This document shows positions 1-7,820 of a stretch of 64,000 nt of DNA, in pieces. Numbering within the stretch: position 1 is the stretch's first letter; the number at the start of each line of letters is the position of its first letter. Source of the stretch: an uncultured Collinsella sp. (GTDB taxonomy: Bacteria; Actinomycetota; Coriobacteriia; Coriobacteriales; Coriobacteriaceae). Both the position numbers and the translations under genes were made by a program. The notes beneath the pieces were generated by a model. That model saw only the letters and a list, made by a program, of their open reading frames with translations. It did not search any database and was not told the origin of the DNA. Location: the NCBI GenBank assembly GCA_934668345.1, contig CAKUNE010000002.1:1-64000 (forward strand), written 5' to 3'.

Positions 1-74
1 TGAGCCCGATGGAGTACCGCAGGAAGCTTGGATACGCCTAGGCGGTCCAGGAAATCGTCCGCACCCCCAAACAG

Positions 75-94
75 TCCCTATTTCACCGCAACTT
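75..94. repeat. Single arm of the TTGCGGTGG hairpin family
   Basis: This stretch ends in TATTTCACCGCAACTT, which matches the right arm of the inverted repeats at 20824 and 60092 (TATTCCACCGCAACTT) with one change. No matching left arm lies in the first 74 bases, so this is an orphan half, or its partner lies outside the window. Confidence 0.5.
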
Positions 95-103
95 ATGAGG
101 AGG

Positions 104-484
104 CTAGTCGTCGCTGCCCGGCTTGCGACGGTTGGCCTTTTTCATGGCGTTGAAGTGTTTGTCGTTGAGTCTGCGCTGGCGCGAGCGCTGAGGCACCTTG
201 GTCTTTACGCGTCGGCGCGGTGGACGCCCGCGACGTTCAAGCTCAGCGCGCAGTTTACGCAGGCAGCTACTACGATTTTGAAACTGACTGCGGCTCTCGC
301 GCGACGTCACGGTAATTCCCGAAGGGATATGTTTCATACGCACCGCCGAGTCCGTCGTGTTGACGCCTTGTCCGCCCGGACCCGTCGCGCGAAACACCTG
401 CACCTCGCAATCACGCGCCAACTCCTCGGCCGACATCTCGGCATAGCGCGCATACTCGCGCCATCCCATCTTGTTCTCGTCCAT
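104..484 (-). CDS. ArfB-like peptidyl-tRNA hydrolase / release-factor-like protein
   Basis: A 126-residue protein with the class I release factor catalytic loop ([10 protein letters not shown], near residues 53-62). The GGQ motif hydrolyses peptidyl-tRNA in the ribosomal centre. The codon-recognition domain of RF1/RF2 is absent, and the C-terminal third is very basic (Arg/Lys rich). This is the layout of ArfB/YaeJ and related rescue factors that free ribosomes stalled without a stop codon. The length matches ArfB (about 140 residues). The ATG at 484 has GAGGTG five bases upstream. It is transcribed away from xpt behind a strong terminator, so it probably has its own promoter. It could instead be an RF-H-like protein; which stalled complex it acts on cannot be told from sequence. 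Confidence 0.8.
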   Translation of the reverse strand: MDENKMGWREYARYAEMSAEELARDCEVQVFRATGPGGQGVNTTDSAVRMKHIPSGITVTSRESRSQFQNRSSCLRKLRAELERRGRPPRRRVKTKVPQRSRQRRLNDKHFNAMKKANRRKPGSDD

Positions 485-500
485 ATCAACACCTCACCTC

Positions 501-537
501 ATAAAAAATGTGACAAAGGGAAAATCCCTTTGTCACA
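501..537 (-). terminator. Intrinsic terminator of xpt
   Basis: A perfect 12-bp stem (510-521 with 525-536, loop of 3) is followed on the minus strand by a T-run (complement of 503-508). It lies just after the xpt stop codon. Confidence 0.85.
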
Positions 538-565
538 TCGCACACCAATCGCTTGTGTTGCGCGC

Positions 566-1144
566 TTAGGCGAAGGTAATCTCGCCGGTCTCGCAGTCCA
601 TATCGGCGATACGGGCCAGGCTCTCAACGCGGAAGCCGCGCTCGCGGAGCTTATCGCCACCGCCCTGGAAGCCCTTCTCCACGGCAATGCCAATACCGGA
701 CACCTCGGCACCCGCAGCCTCACAGATCTTGATAAGACCCTCGAGCGCGCAGCCGTTGGCCAAAAAGTCGTCGATAATCAGGACCTTGTCGCCCTCGGAC
801 AGGAAGCGCTTGCCAACGATGACCGGGTACTCCTTCTGCTTGGTAAAGGAGTAGATGGTCGTGGCGTACTGCTCGCCGTCGAGGTTGATGGACTGCGCCT
901 TCTTGGCAAAGACCACCGGCACGCCGCCAAAATGCTGAGCCGCGATGCAAGCCATACCAATGCCCGAAGCCTCGATCGTCAGGATCTTGTTGATCTCGAC
1001 ATCCTTGAACAGACGGGCCCACTCGGCGCCCATGTGGTCGAACAGCTCAACGTCGCACTGGTGGTTGAGGAAGGCATCAACCTTAAGGACGTTACCGGCC
1101 TTTACGATGCCGTCATGGCGAATACGATCCTCAAGCTCCTGCAT
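566..1144 (-). CDS. xpt: Xanthine phosphoribosyltransferase
   Basis: A 192-residue type I phosphoribosyltransferase that converts xanthine and PRPP to XMP in cytoplasmic purine salvage. The PRPP-binding loop [11 protein letters not shown] is at residues 121-131, and the N-terminal MQELEDRI start and full length agree with Xpt of Gram-positive bacteria. GAAGGGG lies seven bases before the ATG. It is a single gene; the xanthine permease (pbuX) that often follows xpt is not here. I looked for a purine riboswitch in the 160 bases upstream and saw no convincing conserved core, so regulation is unresolved. Confidence 0.93.
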   Translation of the reverse strand: MQELEDRIRHDGIVKAGNVLKVDAFLNHQCDVELFDHMGAEWARLFKDVEINKILTIEASGIGMACIAAQHFGGVPVVFAKKAQSINLDGEQYATTIYSFTKQKEYPVIVGKRFLSEGDKVLIIDDFLANGCALEGLIKICEAAGAEVSGIGIAVEKGFQGGGDKLRERGFRVESLARIADMDCETGEITFA

Positions 1145-1304
1145 GGCGCAACCCCTTCTCGCGGCAACGATACCGCGCGATTAATAAACGTTGTTCGATA
1201 GTCTACCACGGACCGACCCCCGACCGCCCCACAAGCCGTATCGCACCATAAAGCTGCAAGACCAGTAGACAGGCCCGATTCGTGGCAGACAGCCTCCCAA
1301 CACG

Positions 1305-2609
1305 CTAATGCCGGGTGCGCGTCCTCACCAAACGTACCAATGTGAGCGCAAAGCCCACGGTAGCAACGGCCATCAGCACGTAGAATACCAAACGGAAGCC
1401 AAAGAGGAACACGTCCGGACGACCCGCCACATAGCTCGTGACCGTCTTGCCCATCGCCGCGCTCGTCTGTCCATACAGGATGCGCGACGCCGCCGTAATA
1501 CCCAGCGCTATGCCCGCATAGCGCGCCAAGCTGCTCAAGCTGCCCGCAAAGCCAAGCGCCTCACGCGGAGCCGAACCCATATACAGCGAATTATTGGGAC
1601 TCTGGAAGATCGACGTGCCGCACGACATAAACGCAACGCAGCACACGATCATCAAGATGGAAGAGTGCTCGTCAAGCGTGCTCACCGCAAAGAGACCGCA
1701 CACGTACACGCCCAGGCCAACGGCCGTGGGCGCTTCACAACCAACACGGTCGGACACCGAGCCCGAAAGCGGGCCCACAAAGGCATTCACGACCGGCATC
1801 GCCAAAAACAACAGGCCGGAGATATCGGAGCTAAAGCCGTGGGCGTCCTGAAAGTAGAAAGGCAGCACAAACTCGGAGGCACCGATACCCACGAACACGA
1901 TAAGCATGCAAGCCAGGTTAATCGTGAAAGCCGAGCTCGCAAAGCAGCGACGCGCCGCCTCTGTCAACGGCATAGGGCGTTCGCCAGCCTCCGGCTTCAC
2001 ATGCGGCAGCGTATAGAGTCCCACGATAAACGAGATTACGCCAATGGGCAGATTGATAAGGAAGATGCTCTCCCAGGGAAAGCTCGCCACCAGCACGCCG
2101 CCGAGCACGGGGCCGCACATCATGCCAAGAGCCACAAAGGTCGCCAGAATGCCCATGGCACGACCGCGCTCGCGCGCCGGAAACGACTCGGTGATGATGC
2201 CCATATTGTTGGCCATCGCGGCGGCACAGCCAATGCCCTGCACGAAACGCGCCAAGATAAGCACCTCAAGCGAAGCCGAAAGCCCGCAAAGCAACGAGCC
2301 ACCCGTAAAGACGATTACACCAAGCTGGAACACATTCACCTTGCCGCGCACATCGCCCAAGCGGCCAAACGGCAGCATGGCGACGCACGTCGCGAGCAGA
2401 TACACCGAGCTCACGAGCTGAATGCGGTCGAGACCCACCCCCAGCTCCTTTTGCATCACTGGGAGCGCCACCGTCACGATGCTCGCATCCAGACACGCCA
2501 TAAAGGTCATGACGAGCACGGTGAACAGAATCGCCCATTTATTCTTACCGTGGGTGTCGCCCTCTAGGGCAATGTGTTCGCGGCGCAGCTGCTCGGCAGT
2601 TTTCTCCAT
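1305..2609 (-). CDS. MFS drug/solute exporter, DHA2-like
   Basis: A 434-residue polytopic membrane protein of the major facilitator superfamily. Motif D1-like DASIVTVALP is at residues 41-50, typical of proton-driven DHA2 exporters (QacA/EmrB type). The loop 2-3 motif FGRLGDVRGK is at 81-90. Hydrophobic segments continue to the C-terminus. The ATG at 2609 is chosen because AGAAAGGA precedes it at normal spacing; an in-frame extension of nine codons has no ribosome site. The protein ends in a short basic tail (RLVRTRTRH). Length suggests 12-14 helices. Substrate is unknown; no regulator is adjacent. Confidence 0.85.
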   Translation of the reverse strand: MEKTAEQLRREHIALEGDTHGKNKWAILFTVLVMTFMACLDASIVTVALPVMQKELGVGLDRIQLVSSVYLLATCVAMLPFGRLGDVRGKVNVFQLGVIVFTGGSLLCGLSASLEVLILARFVQGIGCAAAMANNMGIITESFPARERGRAMGILATFVALGMMCGPVLGGVLVASFPWESIFLINLPIGVISFIVGLYTLPHVKPEAGERPMPLTEAARRCFASSAFTINLACMLIVFVGIGASEFVLPFYFQDAHGFSSDISGLLFLAMPVVNAFVGPLSGSVSDRVGCEAPTAVGLGVYVCGLFAVSTLDEHSSILMIVCCVAFMSCGTSIFQSPNNSLYMGSAPREALGFAGSLSSLARYAGIALGITAASRILYGQTSAAMGKTVTSYVAGRPDVFLFGFRLVFYVLMAVATVGFALTLVRLVRTRTRH

Positions 2610-2633
2610 GTATATCCTTTCTATCGTGCAACG

Positions 2634-2681
2634 CAAAAACGGGACCCCAATCGCCTACAAACGGACACGATCGGGGTCCCG
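2634..2681 (-). terminator. Intrinsic terminator after the sulfhydrylase gene
   Basis: GGGACCCC...GGGGTCCC arms (13 bp, one mismatch) are followed on the minus strand by TTTTTG. It separates the O-acetylhomoserine sulfhydrylase gene from the MFS gene. Confidence 0.8.
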
Positions 2682-2750
2682 CCTACGGAATCGGAACTAT
2701 GAGGACGTCGTCAGCCGAAAAGCCGTCCCACGCCTCGCACGCACGCTAGC

Positions 2751-4034
2751 CTAGCACTGCTCGAGCGCCTGCTCAAGGTCGGCAATCAGATCGGCCGTGT
2801 CCTCAAGGCCGCACGACAGGCGCACCATGTCGGCGGAGATGCCGCAGGCGATGAGCTCCTCGTCGTTCATCTGGCGATGGGTGGCGTTTGCCGGGTGCAG
2901 GCAGCAGGTGCGAGCATCGGCCACGTGCGTGGCAATCTGGGCGAGCTTAAGACTCTTCATAAAGGTCTCGGCCGCCGCACGACCACCGGTAAAGCCAAAG
3001 CTCACGACGCCGCAGGTACCGTTGGGCATGTACTTCTGAGCCATGTCGTAGTACTTGTCGCCCTCCAGGCCCGGATAGCTCACGAAGCGCACCTTGGGAT
3101 GGCCCTGCAGGAACTTGGCGACCGCCAGACCGTTCTCGCAATGGCGCGGCATACGCACGTGCAGGCTCTCGAGCGAGCTGTTCAGGAAGAACGCCGCCTG
3201 CGGGTTCTGCATGGGGCCGAGGTCGCGCATAAGCTGCGCAGTGGCCTTGGTAATGAAGGCACCCTCGCGACCGAACTTCTCGGCATACGTCACGCCGTGG
3301 TAGCTCTCGTCGGGCGTGGTGAGACCCGGGAACTTATCCGCATGGGCCATCCAGTCAAACTGGCCGTGGTCGACGATCACGCCGCCCAGGTAGGCAGCAT
3401 GTCCATCCATGTACTTGGTGGTGGAGTGCGTAACGATGTCGGCGCCCCACTCAAAGGGACGGCACATCACGGGTGTCGGGAAGGTGTTGTCGACCATCAG
3501 CGGCACGCCGTGGTCATGTGCGGCCTTGGCAAAGCGCTCAATATCGAGCACGGCAAGGGCGGGGTTGGCGATCGTCTCGCCAAAGACGAGCTTTGTGTTG
3601 GGCTGAAAGGCAGCCTCCAGCTCCTCATCGGTGCAGTCGGGGGCGACGAACGTGCAGGTCACGCCCATGCGGCCCATGGTGTGGGCGAGCAGGTTATACG
3701 TACCGCCGTAGATGGCAGAGCTCGCGACCACATGATCGCCGGCACCGGCCACGTTAAAGATCGCGAGGAAGTTCGCAGCCATACCCGAGCTCGTGAGCAT
3801 CGCAGCGGTGCCGCCCTCCATCTCGCAGATCTTGGCGGCAACCAGATCGCACGTGGGGTTCTGCAGACGGCTGTAGAAGTAGCCCGACTCCTCCAGGTCA
3901 AACAGCTTGCCCATGTGCTCGGACGTATCGTATTTCCACGTGGTGGACTGGTAGATGGGCACCTGACGCGGCTCGGCATCTCCCGGGTGATAGCCGCCCT
4001 GAACACATGTAGTACCGATGGTCTGCTCGCTCAT
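2751..4034 (-). CDS. O-acetylhomoserine sulfhydrylase (Cys/Met metabolism PLP enzyme)
   Basis: A 427-residue member of the Cys/Met PLP-dependent family. The Schiff-base lysine is K207 in THSTTKYMDG, and the cofactor-binding VDNTFPTP is at 181-188. Length and the N-terminal GTTCVQGGY pattern fit MetY/Met17-type O-acetylhomoserine aminocarboxypropyltransferase, which makes homocysteine from O-acetylhomoserine and sulfide. A methionine gamma-lyase activity cannot be excluded from sequence. The ATG at 4034 has GGGAG six bases upstream; a TTG two codons earlier overlaps that spacing and is less likely. It is a monocistronic unit with its own terminator. No S-box or other methionine riboswitch is evident upstream; the gap instead holds a short repeat. 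Confidence 0.88.
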   Translation of the reverse strand: MSEQTIGTTCVQGGYHPGDAEPRQVPIYQSTTWKYDTSEHMGKLFDLEESGYFYSRLQNPTCDLVAAKICEMEGGTAAMLTSSGMAANFLAIFNVAGAGDHVVASSAIYGGTYNLLAHTMGRMGVTCTFVAPDCTDEELEAAFQPNTKLVFGETIANPALAVLDIERFAKAAHDHGVPLMVDNTFPTPVMCRPFEWGADIVTHSTTKYMDGHAAYLGGVIVDHGQFDWMAHADKFPGLTTPDESYHGVTYAEKFGREGAFITKATAQLMRDLGPMQNPQAAFFLNSSLESLHVRMPRHCENGLAVAKFLQGHPKVRFVSYPGLEGDKYYDMAQKYMPNGTCGVVSFGFTGGRAAAETFMKSLKLAQIATHVADARTCCLHPANATHRQMNDEELIACGISADMVRLSCGLEDTADLIADLEQALEQC

Positions 4035-4122
4035 ATCCAACTCCCTTACTTGGGTTTTGTTTTTATTCGGTTCACGATACCGCTACCCCGCACCCCTCTC
4101 AACCCATCCCGCAGATAGGTTA

Positions 4123-4162
4123 TGGGACAAAGTAATCAGGTTTATTTGTCCCGAATCTTAAG
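4123..4162. repeat. 40-bp GGGACAAA...TTTGTCCC repeat, copy A
   Basis: GGGACAAA and TTTGTCCC form an 8-bp stem around a 14-nt loop, followed by a conserved AATCTTAAG tail. A second copy at 16384-16423 matches 34 of 40 positions, with differences mostly in the loop. Confidence 0.7.
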
Positions 4163-4268
4163 AAAATGTTCGATGGCATTCGTCGAGCAAATATGCATGC
4201 GTGTCTCGGTGAGCAAACGCGCTGACGAGGGTACTATAGGCGGGTACACCGTGACCAAGGAGAAGCAC

Positions 4269-4715
4269 ATGAGACAGATCGATACCACCCAACTCGATAC
4301 CGCCGCCTGCCAGGCTCAGGCTGCCGAATACCACGCCCGCGGCTTTAACTGCGCGCAGGCCGTCGCCTGCACGCTCGCACCCGCTGTCGGACTCGACCCC
4401 GAGACCGCTTTTACGCTCACCGAGGGCTTCGGTGCCGGCATGGGTGGCATGACCGAGACCTGCGGTGCCATCTCGGGCGCTGTGGCCGTCATGGGCTTTG
4501 TGATGAGCGACGGCATGGAAAACCCCAAGACCAAGGGGCAGACCTACAAGCTGTCGCGTGAGATCGCTAAGCGCTTTGGCGAGAAGAACACGACGACCAT
4601 CTGCGGCACGCTCAAGGGCATCGGCTCGGACCAGGGCCCGCTCCGTAGCTGCCCCGGTTGCATCGACGATGCCGTCGAGATTGCCTGCGACGTGTTGAAG
4701 CAGCTCGCCGAGTAA
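4269..4715 (+). CDS. C_GCAxxG_C_C family redox/cluster protein
   Basis: A 148-residue protein of the C_GCAxxG_C_C family (name describes its conserved pattern). Cysteines are at 28 (FNCAQAV), 65 (TETCGAISG), 112, 128, 131 and 140, with glycine-rich GAGMGGMTETCGA before the second. Members are common in anaerobes and are thought to bind a metal or Fe-S cluster; no activity is established. The ATG at 4269 has AGGAG seven bases upstream and starts at the usual family N-terminus; a much longer upstream open frame crosses a repeat and has no ribosome site. Divergent from the sulfhydrylase gene; convergent with yigZ, with a shared terminator between. Confidence 0.85.
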   Translation: MRQIDTTQLDTAACQAQAAEYHARGFNCAQAVACTLAPAVGLDPETAFTLTEGFGAGMGGMTETCGAISGAVAVMGFVMSDGMENPKTKGQTYKLSREIAKRFGEKNTTTICGTLKGIGSDQGPLRSCPGCIDDAVEIACDVLKQLAE

Positions 4716-4733
4716 ATAACAGCACCAGAAAAA

Positions 4734-4778
4734 CGACGGCCGGCGCGCCTGGGATATCCCATGGCACGCCGGCCGTCG
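4734..4778. terminator. Bidirectional hairpin between convergent genes
   Basis: Arms CGACGGCCGGCG (4734-4745) and CGCCGGCCGTCG (4767-4778) are perfectly complementary. A-rich flank on the left and TTAAAA on the right suit termination from both the C_GCAxxG_C_C gene and yigZ. Confidence 0.7.
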
Positions 4779-4781
4779 CCG

Positions 4782-5417
4782 TTAAAACTCGGCAAACTCG
4801 GGGGCACCGACCTCAATATCTTCGCGGCCAGCCATAAGCTCGCGCATCTTTGCGCAAAACGGCTCCTGCTCCCCCGCCTTAAATACCAAATGAAGTGTCA
4901 CAGCGTCCGCGTAGTCAGTGTCCGAAACCTTGGCACCCGAGTCCTGTGCCAAACGGAGCACTTGCTCATACTGCGAATAGGCAACATGCACGTCAACGGG
5001 CACGACGCTTGTCATCTCAACGATCTGGCCTGCTTCTTGAGCAACCGCAACCGCCGCCTGTGTCGCCGCCGTATAGGCACGCACCAGGCCACCTGGCCCC
5101 AACAGGGTACCGCCAAAATAGCGCGTCACCACACAGCAAACATTTTTGAGCCCCGCACCACGAAGCACCTCGAGCGTCGGCATGCCGCTTGTGCGGCTCG
5201 GTTCGCCGTCATCGCTCTGGCGCTCGCGCCCATCGACCAAAATCCAAGCGGGCACATTATGGCGCGCATCGTAATGGCGTTTGCGAACCATCTCGATAAA
5301 GGCATTTGCCTCGTCCTCGGACTCAATATGGACCAGCTGGGCAATAAACCGACTCTTGCGGTCCACAAACTCGCCCGAAGCCTCAACATTCGATTGCAAC
5401 GTAAAATAGCTGTCCAA
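4782..5417 (-). CDS. yigZ: YigZ/IMPACT family protein
   Basis: A 211-residue YigZ-type protein. The N-terminal UPF0029/IMPACT domain shows KSRFIA near residue 21, DGEPSRTSGMPTLEVL and VVTRYFGGTLLGPGGLVRAY; the C-terminal third corresponds to the EF-G-like DUF1949 fold. The family has a nucleic-acid or regulator-binding role; biochemical function in bacteria is unproven. The start is TTG at 5417: there is no ATG or GTG near the conserved N-terminus, and GAGGGG lies five bases upstream of the TTG. Transcribed alone, towards the shared hairpin. Confidence 0.87.
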   Translation of the reverse strand: MDSYFTLQSNVEASGEFVDRKSRFIAQLVHIESEDEANAFIEMVRKRHYDARHNVPAWILVDGRERQSDDGEPSRTSGMPTLEVLRGAGLKNVCCVVTRYFGGTLLGPGGLVRAYTAATQAAVAVAQEAGQIVEMTSVVPVDVHVAYSQYEQVLRLAQDSGAKVSDTDYADAVTLHLVFKAGEQEPFCAKMRELMAGREDIEVGAPEFAEF

Positions 5418-5491
5418 AAAAGCCCCTCAAAGGATCAAGCACGGCAACAAACAGCCTCAATCATAAGGCAAAGGGCGCATCGATAATCTCA

Positions 5492-5522
5492 GTAAAAAGA
5501 ACGGAAACACCAATGATTCCGT
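5492..5522 (-). terminator. Candidate distal terminator of rnpB
   Basis: ACGGAA (5501-5506) pairs with TTCCGT (5517-5522); the minus-strand transcript then reads TTCTTTTTAC. It lies about 130 bases beyond the mature 3' end of RNase P RNA, with the 110-nt structured repeat in between. Confidence 0.55.
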
Positions 5523-5530
5523 CAACGAAA

Positions 5531-5641
5531 GCGAGAACCCGCCAGCGCGAGCAAGGTGCCTTGAAAGCCGAGGGCATTGACCTTTTGGTCATGCCCGAAG
5601 GCTTGAAAGGCAGATTGCCGCGCTGGCGGGTTCGCAGCGTC
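5531..5641. repeat. 110-nt structured palindromic element, copy 1
   Basis: The element folds into one long interrupted stem. The outer stem CCCGCCAGCGCG (5538-5549) pairs with 5619-5630; then a bulged A and GCAA:TTGC; a GGT/AGA internal loop; GCCTT:AAGGC; tandem G-A/A-G mismatches (5563-5564 with 5605-5606); AAGCC:GGCTT; and a capped GGGCAT:ATGCCC plus GACC:GGTC stem with a TTTT loop. Copy 2 is at 60233. Six paired positions differ between copies with pairing kept. It lies between the RNase P RNA and its apparent terminator. It may be an RNA, a REP/MITE-like DNA element, or both. Small open frames across both copies are not convincing genes. Confidence 0.75.
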
Positions 5642-5650
5642 AACAAAGTG

Positions 5651-6013
5651 CTGAGTGGGCCGATAAGCCGGGTTCTGTCGTGAACGGTCATTTATCTTGT
5701 CTGCACGTTACCGCGCAGCTCCACGCACGCTACCCGAACGCGGACCGGGCCGGCCCATAGCGTTCCTATTCGCGCTTGCTCCGGATGGGGCTTGCCAAGC
5801 CGCCGTGTTGCCACGACGCTGGTGGTCTCTTACACCACCGTTTCAGCTTTTCCCTTTACGCCTTGCGGCGCAGGTGGGAGTCTTCTTTTCTGCGGCGCTT
5901 TCCGTCGGATCACTCCGCCCGGCCGTTAGCCGGCATCCCGCCCTCTGGAGCCCGGACTTTCCTCACGCGCACTGCAAGCAGTACATCGCGCGACCGTCTG
6001 GCCCACTCAGCAG
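5651..6013 (-). ncRNA. rnpB: RNase P RNA (class A)
   Basis: The catalytic RNA of ribonuclease P, which matures tRNA 5' ends. On the minus strand the 5' part carries GAGGAAAGTCCGGGCTCC (conserved region I), the middle carries GGTGTAAGAGACCACCAG, and the 3' part carries ACAGAACCCGGCTTATCGG (conserved region V). The ends GAGTGGGCC and GGCCCACTC pair to form P1, which sets the limits to within a few bases. Length about 360 nt fits bacterial type A. The 110-nt repeat starts ten bases past the 3' end, so the precursor may carry it as a trailer. Confidence 0.95.
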
Positions 6014-6019
6014 TGAAAG

Positions 6020-6046
6020 AGTGTAGCACACCGCCACTGCAGGCAA
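6020..6046 (-). promoter_or_regulatory. Putative rnpB promoter
   Basis: TACACT lies seven bases before the RNA 5' end, with TTGCCT 15 bases further upstream. The spacing is short, so only the -10 element is fairly convincing. Confidence 0.4.
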
Positions 6047-6280
6047 TGGCACAACACAAGCGCTCGACACGATAAACCAAGAACCGCCCATGCGTTACAA
6101 TAGTCCCGTCGATGGGCAACGTCGTCAGTCGAGACGCGACCGCGCTCCGCACCCCTCCGTCTACTCGGTGCGTTCCCGCCTCCTCCCCGAGGCGGGATGT
6201 CGGCGTTTTTTCATACCGCGACAACCAAATAGCAAACCGGCGAATTGGGCGGCAATCCGCCGCCAATTCAGCATCAACAC
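6047..6280. other. Gene-free spacer upstream of rnpB
   Basis: No credible gene. It contains two short hairpins: CCCGCCTC:GAGGCGGG around 6176-6195, followed by a T-run, and GAATTGGGCGGC:GCCGCCAATTC around 6243-6270. Nothing further can be assigned. Confidence 0.5.
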
Positions 6281-6316
6281 AAAAAAGGGACCCGCCCTCT
6301 CAGGCGGATCCCTTAA
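6281..6316 (-). terminator. Intrinsic terminator of rpsA
   Basis: AAGGGATCCGCC and GGCGGGTCCCTT arms (one mismatch) with a TTTTTT tract on the minus strand, just after the S1 stop codon. Confidence 0.85.
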
Positions 6317-6338
6317 AACAAGTGATCGTCAAACCGAT

Positions 6339-7505
6339 TTACTCGGCGTCGGTCTCCTCGTCCCTCTTCTCGGAAGGCAGCGGGGTGACCTCGATCTCGA
6401 CGCCCAGAGTCTCAGCAGCGGACTTCATGGACAGGGAGATACGACGACGGTCGAGGTCGATCTCCATGACCTTGACCTGAACCTTGTCGCCCACGTGGGT
6501 GACCTGAGAAGGCTGATCGACGTGCTTGTTGGCCATCTCGGAGATGTGCACCAGGCCCTCGATGCCCTCGCCCAGGTCGACGAAAGCGCCGAACGGGACA
6601 AGCTTGGTCACAGTGCCCTCGACGATAGCGCCGACGGGGTACTTCTTGACCAGTGCGCGCCACGGATCCTCGGTGGTCTGCTTGAGACCGAGGGAGATGC
6701 GCTCGCGGTTGAGATCGACGTCGAGAACCTCGACCTCGACCTCCTGGCCGACCTTGACAACCTCGGAAGGATGGTTGACGTGGTTCCAGGAGAGCTCGGA
6801 GATGTGGATGAGGCCGTCGATACCGCCGAGGTCGACGAAGGCGCCGAAGTCGACGATGGAGGAAACGGTGCCCTGGAGACGCATACCAGACTTGAGCTTG
6901 GACAGGATCTCGGAGCGCTCGGCCTTACGGGACTCCTCAAGCACGACGCGACGGGAGAGGACGACGTTGTTGCGGTTGCGGTCCATCTCGATAACGCGGG
7001 CCTCGATGCGGGTGCCCATGTAAGAGGTGAGGTCCTTGACGCGACGGAGGTCGACGAGGGAAGCGGGCAGGAAGCCACGCAGGCCGATGTCGAGGATCAG
7101 GCCGCCCTTGACAACCTCGATAACCTCGCCCTCGACGTTCTCGCCGGAGTTGAACTTCTCCTCGATGCGGTTCCAAGCACGCTCGTACTCGGCACGCTTC
7201 TTGGACAGGACCAGACGGCCGTCCTTGTCCTCCTTCTGGAGAACCAGGGCCTCGATGGGATCACCGAGTGCAACGATGTCTGCAGGGTTAGCGTCCTTGC
7301 GGATGGACAGCTCGCGGACCGGGATAACGCCCTCGGACTTGAATCCGATGTCAACGAGCACCTCGTCATGCTCGATCTTAACGACAGTGCCGTTAACGAG
7401 ATCGCCCTCATCAAAGTCGGTAATCGTACCGTCGATGAGGTTGTTCATCTCCTCCTCGTTGACATCGTCAAGAGAGAAAATGGACGAGTTCTGAATCTCA
7501 CTCAA
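6339..7505 (-). CDS. rpsA: 30S ribosomal protein S1
   Basis: A 388-residue protein with four S1 RNA-binding domains at about 33-102, 120-187, 205-275 and 290-361. The third and fourth have the canonical FGAFVDLG...GLIHISEL pattern. S1 binds mRNA at the 30S subunit and helps initiation. With four domains it is shorter than the six-domain E. coli protein, as is usual in Gram-positive bacteria. The start is TTG at 7505: AAAGGGG precedes it by seven bases and no ATG is near. The C-terminal tail is acidic. It is transcribed alone from a promoter about 130 bases upstream, leaving a leader long enough for autoregulation, though no structure was identified in it. Confidence 0.92.
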   Translation of the reverse strand: MSEIQNSSIFSLDDVNEEEMNNLIDGTITDFDEGDLVNGTVVKIEHDEVLVDIGFKSEGVIPVRELSIRKDANPADIVALGDPIEALVLQKEDKDGRLVLSKKRAEYERAWNRIEEKFNSGENVEGEVIEVVKGGLILDIGLRGFLPASLVDLRRVKDLTSYMGTRIEARVIEMDRNRNNVVLSRRVVLEESRKAERSEILSKLKSGMRLQGTVSSIVDFGAFVDLGGIDGLIHISELSWNHVNHPSEVVKVGQEVEVEVLDVDLNRERISLGLKQTTEDPWRALVKKYPVGAIVEGTVTKLVPFGAFVDLGEGIEGLVHISEMANKHVDQPSQVTHVGDKVQVKVMEIDLDRRRISLSMKSAAETLGVEIEVTPLPSEKRDEETDAE

Positions 7506-7636
7506 AGGTGGACCCCTTTCGAACTACGGGGCCCCGATTGCTAGGACCTACAGAAGGGTGCGACAAGCACACAACGTTTAGGAACACTCGGGAGCCGACA
7601 GATACTAATGTGACGCTTATGCAATCACGTTCGTAT

Positions 7637-7665
7637 AGATTACGGGGAAATTACTTCGATTTCAA
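7637..7665 (-). promoter_or_regulatory. Putative rpsA promoter
   Basis: On the minus strand TTGAAA, a 17-base spacer and TAATCT form a near-consensus housekeeping promoter. The rest of the 7506-7820 gap between the divergent genes shows nothing else recognisable. Confidence 0.6.
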
Positions 7666-7820
7666 GCGCGAACTGCGATTTTTTACTCGTATGGAGACTT
7701 TTTCGCAATCTTGTGGACGACCGTCTCCGTAAGTTGACGATAGGCCGTTAGGCATACGGCTTTGGGGTAAAGTATCCGGAACCAACGATTCTGGAACGAT
7801 TTTTCGAGAAAGGCGCCCGC

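Noticed and set aside
1145..1304. Purine riboswitch upstream of xpt
   Set aside because: Looked for the conserved three-way junction core; only fragments such as TGTCTACTGG were found, not enough to call it.
1308..2567. 419-codon plus-strand open frame across the MFS gene
   Set aside because: Extremely Arg/His/Gln-rich translation, opposite a clear transporter gene.
5461..5691. Small minus-strand open frame across structured element copy 1 (and a similar one at 60178-60399)
   Set aside because: The similar peptides follow from the repeat itself; changes between copies preserve base pairing instead of protein sequence.
6090..7544. 484-codon open frame on the plus strand across rpsA
   Set aside because: Antisense shadow of the GC-biased S1 gene; no ribosome site and low-complexity Asp/Leu/Val sequence.
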